64,000 nt of DNA from VXNE01 sp965217825 (lineage in GTDB: Bacteria > Pseudomonadota > Gammaproteobacteria > Pseudomonadales > Azotimanducaceae). Positions 16,238-23,604 of the stretch are shown one piece after another (the stretch's first letter is position 1; each line of letters opens with the position of its first letter). The DNA is taken from positions 3,286,001 to 3,350,000 of the forward strand of contig OZ244571.1 of the NCBI GenBank assembly GCA_965217825.1, in the 5' to 3' direction. Made by a program: the position numbers and the translations under genes. The notes under the pieces are model-generated. The model worked only from the letters and a program-made list of their open reading frames with translations. It was not told the origin of the DNA and did no database searches.

Positions 16238-18307
16238 CGGTGTGTGATTGGCGTCTCGGCTCGATTTGTCGCTGGCCATTCAAAAGTCGTTGTGGTAGAA
16301 CGGGGACATGGACGGGCCGGACGGAGATGGCGTTGGTCGCTGGCTGCGGGACGTGAAGGTCCGCCCGGTGCGCGGAGCGGAGGAGCGCCGGCGCTGGGAC
16401 GCGCTGATGCGCGAGCATCACTACCTGCCCTTCCGCGGGCTGTTCGGCAAGTCGCTGCGGCACGTGGCGGTGCGCGGGGAGGCTTGGCTGGCGCTGCTGG
16501 GCTGGCAGGCCGGGGCCTTCAAGGTGGGGGTCCGCGACGCGTGGATCGGCTGGACGCGGGAGCAGCAGTTCTCGCGGCTGCACCTGATCGCGAACAACGC
16601 CCGCTTCGCGGTGCTGGCGAAGGGCCGGGTTCCGAACCTGGCGTCGCGGGCGCTGGGGCTGAGCCTGCGCCGTCTGGCGCGGGACATGCGGGACGCGCAC
16701 GGGCATCCGGTGCTGCTGGCGGAGACGTTCGTGGACCCGTCGCGGTTCGCCGGGACGTGCTACCGGGCGTCGAACTGGGTGTCGCTGGGACGCACGCGAG
16801 GCTATTCCCGGGAACCGGGCGGGTCGGCGCGCTGGCGCGAGCACGGCCGGCCGAAGGAGGTGTTCGTGTACGAGATGGAGAAGGACGCGCCGTCGGCGCT
16901 GCGTCGCGGGGAACTGCCCGGGGACTGGCGCGCCGGGTCCGGGGCGTTGCCGCCGCCCGCGGCCGAGCTGCGCAGCCTGCACGCGTTCCTGGCGGACATG
17001 CCGGACTTCCGCAAGGCGCGCGGGCGGCGCTACGGGCTGGCCTGCTACGCGACGATCATGATCGCCGCCCGTCTGGCGGGCTATCGGGGGGTGACCGCGT
17101 TCGGGGAGTTCGCGGCGCGGATGGACCAAGAGCAGTTGCGGGCGGCGGGCGCGTTCTTCAGCCCGAGCCGGGGGCGCCACACCGCGCCGGCGACCTCCAC
17201 CTTCCACTACATCCTGTCGTCGCTGCCGCCCGACGCGCTGGACCGGGCGCTGGGCGCGTGGACGCGCCAGCGCAGCGACGGGGCGGCGCCGGTGGCGCTG
17301 GACGGGAAGGACGTGCGCGGCGCCTCGAAGCAGACCGAGGGCGAGCGGCGCATGATGGTCGCCGCGGTCGAGCACGGCACCGGGCTGGTGCTGGGGCAGG
17401 TCCAGGTGGGCGACAAGACCAACGAGATCCCGGCGGTGCGCGAGCTGACGCGCGCCCTCGACCTCGGGGGCCGGGTGGTCACGCTCGACGCCCTGCACGC
17501 GCAGCAGGAGACCGCGCGCGCCCTGGTCGAGGACTGCGGGGCCGACTACGTGGTCACCGCCGTGAAGGACAACCAGTCGACGATGCTCGACGACCTGCGG
17601 GCGATCGACTGGAGCGGGGCGCGCCGCGCCGACGGCGGCTGGGAGAAGGCCCACGGCCGCATCGAGCGGCGCCGCTGCGCGGTCCTCGACATCGGCGGCC
17701 CGGAGTGGGACGGCTATGGCGGCCTGCACGGCCGGCGGCAGGCGTTCCGCATCGAGCGCGAGCGCCACATCGTCAAGCAGGGCGCGGGCAGCCGGGAAAC
17801 CGCCTACGGGCTCACCTCGCTCGGCGCCGGGCAGGCCGGTCCCAAGGAACTCGCGGCCCTCGTCCGGCACCACTGGCACATCGAGAACCGGTTGCACTAC
17901 GTGCGCGACTTCACCTACGACGAGGACCGCTGCCGGGCGCGCGTCGGCAATCTGCCGCGCAATCTGGCCTGCCTGACCAACGCGGCCATCTCCATCGTGC
18001 GCCACGAGGGCCGCTTCGAGCATCTGCCTCCCGCCAACCCGCACTACGCCGCCCGGCCGCGGGAGGCCCTGGACGCCGTCCTGAACCCGCCGTCCGGCTG
18101 AGCGACGGCGTCCCCGCTGAAAGCCCGACCCGGTGCGCGGCATCGAGCGAACCGCCGCGTCCGCGGTCCGACGAGACACCCCGCGTCCTCCCCGGCAAGC
18201 CCGACAACCCGCCAACAAGACGGTTCAACCCCCCCGCCGGCGAGCCGAAGCCGACCGACGTCTCGACCGATCCGACCGCCATCCGAAAAATCCGGACTTT
18301 TGAATAG
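16218..18307 (+). mobile_element. ISAs1-family-like transposon encoding a DruA-fused transposase
   Basis: About 2.1 kb. The ends carry a matching inverted repeat: CTATTCAAAAGTC at 16218-16230 and its reverse complement GACTTTTGAATAG at 18295-18307. A further partial copy, CATTCAAAAGTCG, lies just inside the left end at about 16279. No target-site duplication is visible around the outer ends, so the limits are provisional. It contains one intact gene. Confidence 0.75.
16308..18101 (+). CDS. DruA (DUF4338)-like domain fused to ISAs1-type transposase
   Basis: A 597-aa protein. Residues about 20-190 match the DUF4338/DruA domain (RRWDALMREHHYLPFRGLFG, then LHLIANNARFAVL, ETFVDPSRFAGTCYRASNW, GRPKEVFVYEM), known from the Druantia defence system. 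From about 205 onward it is an ISAs1 transposase: an H-repeat-associated N-terminal part (LADMPDFRKARGRRYGL), then the catalytic core with LDGKDVRGA, TLDALHAQ and HWHIENRLHYVRDFTYDEDR. The frame is intact with a normal start. It probably acts in transposition; what the DruA part adds is not established. Confidence 0.88.
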   Translation: MDGPDGDGVGRWLRDVKVRPVRGAEERRRWDALMREHHYLPFRGLFGKSLRHVAVRGEAWLALLGWQAGAFKVGVRDAWIGWTREQQFSRLHLIANNARFAVLAKGRVPNLASRALGLSLRRLARDMRDAHGHPVLLAETFVDPSRFAGTCYRASNWVSLGRTRGYSREPGGSARWREHGRPKEVFVYEMEKDAPSALRRGELPGDWRAGSGALPPPAAELRSLHAFLADMPDFRKARGRRYGLACYATIMIAARLAGYRGVTAFGEFAARMDQEQLRAAGAFFSPSRGRHTAPATSTFHYILSSLPPDALDRALGAWTRQRSDGAAPVALDGKDVRGASKQTEGERRMMVAAVEHGTGLVLGQVQVGDKTNEIPAVRELTRALDLGGRVVTLDALHAQQETARALVEDCGADYVVTAVKDNQSTMLDDLRAIDWSGARRADGGWEKAHGRIERRRCAVLDIGGPEWDGYGGLHGRRQAFRIERERHIVKQGAGSRETAYGLTSLGAGQAGPKELAALVRHHWHIENRLHYVRDFTYDEDRCRARVGNLPRNLACLTNAAISIVRHEGRFEHLPPANPHYAARPREALDAVLNPPSG

Positions 18308-18656
18308 GCCTGCTCCACTGTCGGATGCCCAGTTCTGGGTCTCGCATATCGGTTTGGGCACGCCTTCGGCCCGCGTTCTATCGTCTTCGGCAACCAGGCC
18401 CGCTAGGCGCTCTTGGCCCTGAGGGGTCATGATCGCTGGCGCTTCCGCCCTCCGAGCGGTGAAACCGGGCCGACGGCTACTGTAGTCCAAACTCGACCGC
18501 AACGGCGTCGAGTTTTTTCTTTCGCTCCGCGTAGTTGCGATGACGCGGGACCATCGTGCGGCGCCTCGTCGAGGAGCCTGCGCTGGCCATCCTTGATCGA
18601 AGGCCAACCGAACAAGTCCGGGCCGCAGGATCCTCCCGGCCCCTAGTCGAGACGCA
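18308..18656. other. Gap with a terminator, otherwise empty
   Basis: 349 bases between the DruA transposon and the caspase-like gene. A minus-strand frame (MTPQGQERLAGLV...) is open but has no known motif and runs into the transposon. Apart from the terminator at 18489 I see nothing supported. Confidence 0.35.
18489..18518 (+). terminator. Rho-independent terminator
   Basis: A 9-bp perfect stem, AAACTCGAC at 18489-18497 and GTCGAGTTT at 18507-18515, with a 9-base loop, runs straight into a T tract (18513-18518, then CTTT). It faces the plus strand and could end the transposase transcript. Confidence 0.65.
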
Positions 18657-19259
18657 TCAACGCCCCATCCAATGTATCCCGAACTGGCAGTCGCCGAACC
18701 TTCGCTGAACGTTGCGTTCTATACGTTCTAGCTTCCTGAGGCTCCTGCCGTCGGAGAAGTTGATCTCTGCTTCCCATAGCTCGTTCAACAGCATGAGATC
18801 GGACAGCAACGCAGGCTGTTCCGACCCCGCCCATCCCACGTCTGCAGCGTATCCCGAAACCGCTGCGGCGCCGGTCGCCCTGAGGAAGTCGTGGAGCGCC
18901 GCCTCGTCCCGAATGACGCGGCAGGCGCTGAAATGCACAAGGCATCCCTCGCACTGGCCCTGAAGTGCGTCTTCGCGCCCCAGCTTGTCGATGCGAATCG
19001 ACTCCTCGCCGAGCGTGATTTCGCCCCGGTCGCCGTGCATGGCGAAGAACAGCACTGAGTTGTAGCCGCAATTGGGCCACCTCGCCTCGAGGAAGCAATT
19101 CATGTCCTCGACGACCGTGCACCGCCTGTAGCAATGGGGCCAGTATTTCCATTGGGAGAGCATGTCCAGCATCGGGCGGATAGTCGGTTGGTGTTCGCCC
19201 TCATCTTCGTACAGGCCCTCGACGCAGCAGATTCGCTTTGCTCTCTTCACTTGTTTCAC
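18657..19259 (-). CDS. Small caspase-like fold protein (DUF6642-like)
   Basis: A 200-aa protein starting at GTG 19259. The layout is that of a compact caspase/CHAT-like domain: an N-terminal strand CCVEGLYED, SVLFFAMHGD with H75, then LVHFSACRV with C113, followed by FLRATGAAAVSGYAADVGW. H75 and C113 would form the catalytic dyad. I place it near DUF6642 from memory of the HG...SC...TGA.AVSGY pattern. It is a lone gene; no partner is adjacent on its strand. Protease activity is inference. Confidence 0.6.
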   Translation of the reverse strand: MKQVKRAKRICCVEGLYEDEGEHQPTIRPMLDMLSQWKYWPHCYRRCTVVEDMNCFLEARWPNCGYNSVLFFAMHGDRGEITLGEESIRIDKLGREDALQGQCEGCLVHFSACRVIRDEAALHDFLRATGAAAVSGYAADVGWAGSEQPALLSDLMLLNELWEAEINFSDGRSLRKLERIERNVQRRFGDCQFGIHWMGR

Positions 19260-19661
19260 CCGTGCCTTACCGGTAAACCTCTGAAGATCAAACTACCGTA
19301 TTCTGGCAAATGCAAAACTTGGTTGATTCTGCTCACTACCCATCGGTCTCCTACCCACCCTCGTTCGCGCTTGGCGGGGCGATTGAGAAGCTGCTGAGAC
19401 TCGATCAGGTGTTTGGGGCTATTGCGTGGATCGCCACCGCCGTCACATCGCTGCATCGCCGGTCTCCGCTTCTCGAGCAAGATCGTCACGGGCGGAGGGC
19501 TGAACCCCCGCCACTCGGATATTCGGCTTGCCCCCCCAAGTCATTGGCGGTGCGAGGCGACCCGTGCATCCGTTCTGTCTCACGCCAACCTACAGCGAAT
19601 CAAGCTGTATGAGGGTAAGGAGTCTCCTTCCAATCGGGCCACTTGCTGGTCTTTCGCATTT
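19260..19661. other. Divergent intergenic region
   Basis: 402 bases between the caspase-like gene (minus) and the STAND gene (plus). Short frames here show no known content. It should contain both promoters; only the right edge, with the palindrome at 19662, is distinctive. Confidence 0.4.
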
Positions 19662-19684
19662 TTGCTATACGCCGCGTATAGCAA
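19662..19684. promoter_or_regulatory. Perfect palindromic operator candidate
   Basis: Arms TTGCTATACGC (19662-19672) and GCGTATAGCAA (19674-19684) are exact reverse complements around one central C. The site lies 21 bases before the GTG start of the XRE-STAND gene and contains -10-like hexamers (CTATAC/GTATAG). GGAGG at 19695-19699 follows. The gene's own N-terminal XRE HTH is the obvious candidate binder, giving autoregulation; that link is inference. Confidence 0.7.
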
Positions 19685-19705
19685 TAGATTGCACGGAGGC
19701 CCCAT

Positions 19706-22700
19706 GTGAAGGGCGACGAAATCAGAACGCTCCGCACCCGGCTGGGCTTGACCCAGAGAAAGCTCGCAGAATCCCTCGGGGTCAGTCCGAACACGGTTGC
19801 ACGTTGGGAAAGGGACGAACTGCGAATCTCCACCGCGATGAGCGACCGCTTGCTGGCTGTTGCGGAATCGCTTCCTTCCGGGGCTGCGATCACCAGGACC
19901 TCCGGCATCGCCCTCGACCCCCACCATCGCGCGATCCTGGACGGCCTGAATGGTCGGCTGGACCCAGAAGTTTTCGAGCTATGCGCCGTGGATCTGCTCC
20001 AAACGGACTGGCCCACGCTTGTACCGGTACGCGGCGGCCGAGACCATGGCTTCGATGGGGCGGTGGCGGATCGGGACTCGCAAGAGCCTTTCCCTCTGGT
20101 CACAACGACTGGCAAGTCGCTCGTGCGGAACTTCAGAACCAGCCTGGAATCCGCGAAGCGCAATGCCTGGAAACCGAAACGGGTGCTGTTTGCGACATCG
20201 CAGCGCATCACACCCGCCATCCGGCGCAAGCTCTTCGATGCCGCCCGGGAAAGAGGAGTGTGGCTTGTCCAAACCTACGACCAGGATTGGCTTGCGGGCC
20301 GTCTCTATCGCGAACCCCAGTGGTGCAAGCGCTTGCTTGGCGTAACCGGAAGGCCACATGCCTTGAGCGTGTTCCCCGTCAGTCGCCGCCCTGTGCTGGG
20401 CAACGACGTACTCGGTCGCGAGCGGGAGAAGAAGTGGATCCTCGAACACCGTGAAGACTGCCTGCTCGTTGGCGAGCCGGGATCGGGCAAGACCTTCCTC
20501 CTGAGGGCACTGGCACTTGAGGGAAAGGCGCTATTCCTCGTCGATGAAGATCGGGAGCAGATCTCAATCGACATTCACCGCCTGAATCCAAAGGCCGTGA
20601 TAGTCGATGATGCGCACGTTCGCCCGACGTCCATCGGTTCGCTTGCCCAGATACGAAGGGAGGTACATGCCGACTTTCGGATCATCGCGACGTGCTGGCC
20701 CGGCGATGCGAACGGCATGAAGTCCGAACTGCAAGTTGGGCAATCCGACGTGCTAACGCTGGATCTGGTCGACGCCGATACGATGATCGAAATCATCAAA
20801 TCGGTGGGAATACGAGGCCCCAACGAACTGCTGCGCGCCATCCGAAGTCAGGCGGCAGGCCGGCCAGGGCTGGCGACGACGTTGGCACATCTTTGCCTTA
20901 TCGGCGACATCCGCGCTGCAACCAGCGGGGAGGGCCTGGTCGACACCATCGCGCCCGATCTGGACCGAGTCTTAGGCTTCAATGCGATGAGGTTACTGGC
21001 GCCGTTCGCGCTCGGCGGAGACGCCGGGGCGCGGCAGGAAGATGTCGCTGAACAATTGAACATGTCGCTCCTGAAGATAAGCAGCGCACTCGCGACGCTG
21101 GGCGCGGCGGGAATAGTAAGGGAAAGACGCGGCGCGGCCATTTCGGTCGAACCTCCTCCCATGCGGTGGGTGTTGGTGCAGCGCGTCTTCTTCGACGGCC
21201 CCGGTTCTCTTCCTGTCGAGCGCTTTCTTTCCGCAGTTCAAAACCGGACGGACTGTCTTCGGACGCTCATCGGCGCCCGTGCACGGGGTGCCGCAGTTCC
21301 CGACCTGGAACGGTGGCTTGAGGACTGTAATTCCGAGTCCCTCTGGACGGACTACGCATCGTTGGGACCTACCGCCGTCCGTTTTGCCCTCGTGCGGCAC
21401 CCGGAGATCATCAATGCGCTGGCCGAACCCGCACTTTTGCATCGTCCGGACGAGGCGATCCCGATGCTGCTTTCGCGAGTGCAAGACGAATGCGCCGCCG
21501 GGGTGGCTTTGGAATCCGCGCTGCATCCACTCGAACAGTGGATCAAGTCAGGAAACATCCGCGGGAAACATGAAGCGATTGAACGCCGCAAGACCTTGTT
21601 GAGGTGCTCCGAAGCCTGGTGGCGGCAATCCCGGAACTGTGCCGTTTCGGTAGCGGCGATGGGTGTCGCTTTGGATCCCGACTTTGATTTCGCGACGCAG
21701 GATCCCGGTGTCGGGACAAGGATCACGTTCTCAAAAGCCATACTGGATGCTGACGTCATCAACCAGTCGGCCATGTCCTGGCCTACCGTAATGACCGTCG
21801 TGAACGAAGCGACTGACATTCCATGGACCACGCTGATCGAGCTAGTAACGAATTGGTGCCATGCTCCTTTGACCGCCGACAACGCAAGCAGAGACGCCGC
21901 GGCCCAGTTTCTCCCGCGCATACTGAACGATCTGGCGTTGGCTTCCCGGCAATGTCCCGGCGTTCAGCACCGCATTGCCCAACTCTCCGAGCGTGTCGGT
22001 ACGGTGGTAGAGACAACGATGGATGCAAAGTTTGAGTGCCTCTATCCACAGGATTCGTACGATACGGAGGATCTTGATCGAGAGCACCAACGACTTGAGG
22101 AGAACGCCCTTCAGCTGGCGGAGCGTTGGAGAAGCTATCCTGCGGACCGTTTGGCTAGCTTTCTCGGGCGCCTTGAGACAGAGGCGCGCCGCGCGGGCAT
22201 TACCTATCCGCGGCTGACGCCGGTATTCTGTCGGTCGCTCGCCAAAACGTGCCCCGATCCGACGGCCGTAGCGAAAATCTTCATCCGCAAACGCATCCCA
22301 GCGGATCTGGTGGAAACGTTTCTTCAGGAAGCAGTCGATGATGACCAATTCACATGGTCAATTGTGTCCGATTGCCTCGAAGACAATCTCTATGTTGTTA
22401 TCGGCATCCGGCTCGCCATTTGCCACGAGTTAGCGCCTCCGAAGATCGTTTCGTTAGCGCTGCAAAGGGTCGACCAAGCACCGCGCCTCATAGAACATTG
22501 CTGCGCCATTGGAGAGATTTCCCAGGGTGCTATTTCCAGAATGTTCCGGTCGCCGGAACCATCCACGGCAATCCCGGCGGCGATTGGACATTGGCAGGCG
22601 CATCGGTTTTCACGAACCCAGATCCCGCTTGACGACGCGTGGCGTTGCGCCGTCCTTCTTTCGGCAGAGACTCGGTTGTCCTCGTTGGATGGTTACTGGA

Positions 22701-23266
22701 TCGGCGAGATCCTGAAATCAGACAGTGGATTGACCGTGGAATGGCTAACCCGTTTCCTCGACTGCGACCAGAGACCCCTCGGCTTCCATGCTCTGGAAAC
22801 CGCAAAGAACGTCATTGTGTCGCTGGATGCAGCACAGAGAATTGGTGTCTTGAACGCAATCCATCCGCCCCAACGGGTTATGGGTGCTTCAGAAGTTGTC
22901 AACGCGTTGGTCGGGAACGACCCGGAAGTTTACCGCTATCTTCTGCAATCGGAGAAACTCAAGGAACATCATCTCTCTCCCCTGATGGGCGAACCGAGCA
23001 CCGACTGGCGGAGCATTGCCGTTCTGGCGCTGGATCATGAGTATTCGTGCCAAGATCTTGTGGATGCAACGCTAGACGGGGGACGGTTTTGGGAGGGACC
23101 CGAGAGCGAAATGTGGGCGAAGCTGCGTCATCGATTCGAGAATCTCCAAGACGACGACGATTGCCGTATCGCTAGAGTAGGACAACTTGGCGCAGAGATT
23201 CCAGCCAGAAGGGAAGAACGGGCAAGGGAGAGAGAACGCGAGGAGGCAATCTATGGTATTTCCTGA
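19706..23266 (+). CDS. XRE HTH - restriction-endonuclease-like - STAND NTPase fusion (Avs-like)
   Basis: An 1186-aa protein from GTG 19706 (GGAGG six bases upstream). Residues 4-58 are an XRE HTH (TRLGLTQRKLAESLGVSPNT). Residues about 85-210 resemble an Mrr-like restriction endonuclease: E91 in FELCAVDLL, GGRDHGFDG at 110-118 with D113/D117, and K137 in LVTTTGKS where a catalytic lysine is expected; the usual acidic partner just before the lysine is not clear. Residues 250-310 carry Walker A GEPGSGKT (K262) and Walker B AVIVDDAH (D301, D302). The remaining ~850 residues are helical and unassigned, as expected for a sensor. The architecture resembles Avs-type STAND nucleases that detect phage proteins. 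It stands alone upstream of the type I system. Confidence 0.8.
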   Translation: MKGDEIRTLRTRLGLTQRKLAESLGVSPNTVARWERDELRISTAMSDRLLAVAESLPSGAAITRTSGIALDPHHRAILDGLNGRLDPEVFELCAVDLLQTDWPTLVPVRGGRDHGFDGAVADRDSQEPFPLVTTTGKSLVRNFRTSLESAKRNAWKPKRVLFATSQRITPAIRRKLFDAARERGVWLVQTYDQDWLAGRLYREPQWCKRLLGVTGRPHALSVFPVSRRPVLGNDVLGREREKKWILEHREDCLLVGEPGSGKTFLLRALALEGKALFLVDEDREQISIDIHRLNPKAVIVDDAHVRPTSIGSLAQIRREVHADFRIIATCWPGDANGMKSELQVGQSDVLTLDLVDADTMIEIIKSVGIRGPNELLRAIRSQAAGRPGLATTLAHLCLIGDIRAATSGEGLVDTIAPDLDRVLGFNAMRLLAPFALGGDAGARQEDVAEQLNMSLLKISSALATLGAAGIVRERRGAAISVEPPPMRWVLVQRVFFDGPGSLPVERFLSAVQNRTDCLRTLIGARARGAAVPDLERWLEDCNSESLWTDYASLGPTAVRFALVRHPEIINALAEPALLHRPDEAIPMLLSRVQDECAAGVALESALHPLEQWIKSGNIRGKHEAIERRKTLLRCSEAWWRQSRNCAVSVAAMGVALDPDFDFATQDPGVGTRITFSKAILDADVINQSAMSWPTVMTVVNEATDIPWTTLIELVTNWCHAPLTADNASRDAAAQFLPRILNDLALASRQCPGVQHRIAQLSERVGTVVETTMDAKFECLYPQDSYDTEDLDREHQRLEENALQLAERWRSYPADRLASFLGRLETEARRAGITYPRLTPVFCRSLAKTCPDPTAVAKIFIRKRIPADLVETFLQEAVDDDQFTWSIVSDCLEDNLYVVIGIRLAICHELAPPKIVSLALQRVDQAPRLIEHCCAIGEISQGAISRMFRSPEPSTAIPAAIGHWQAHRFSRTQIPLDDAWRCAVLLSAETRLSSLDGYWIGEILKSDSGLTVEWLTRFLDCDQRPLGFHALETAKNVIVSLDAAQRIGVLNAIHPPQRVMGASEVVNALVGNDPEVYRYLLQSEKLKEHHLSPLMGEPSTDWRSIAVLALDHEYSCQDLVDATLDGGRFWEGPESEMWAKLRHRFENLQDDDDCRIARVGQLGAEIPARREERAREREREEAIYGIS

Positions 23267-23604
23267 ACCGTGCTTCCGCAGCATGCCCCGCGCTATCGTG
23301 CTCAACTCGCCACCTGCGGTATAGGGAATGTCGAGCCCTTGGCACAGCTCCGGACTGGCAGGAATGTACGACCGTAATGCCCTCCGCCTCTATGCCAGAG
23401 CAACGGAGTCGAGCGTGCTTGGTTCCCACCTCCATGCGACGAGAGTCTGTCAGCAGCATAATGTTGGCGTCGCACCACCGTCGCTGTGCCTCTCACCATA
23501 TTCCCGGGTTCCAGCCGCGCTTCCTCGGCTCGCGCCCACTGCGCAGCGCCTTTAGACTTGGTGTCTGACGCTTGGCACGAAAGTCGAGCCACTTCGGACC
23601 TGGT
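23267..23604. other. Intergenic region upstream of hsdM
   Basis: 338 bases with no recognisable gene. It should contain the promoter of the type I operon, but no clear -35/-10 pair can be fixed by eye. Confidence 0.4.

Noticed and set aside
16244..18307. A 687-aa plus-strand and a 666-aa minus-strand frame over the DruA-ISAs1 gene
   Set aside because: Both are shadows of the 597-aa transposase caused by very high GC; they show no known motifs and have strongly biased Arg/Ala/Gly composition.
16208..18317. Target-site duplication for the DruA-ISAs1 element
   Set aside because: The bases outside the matching ends (CCCAGGG and GCCTGCT) do not repeat, so exact ends and duplication cannot be claimed.
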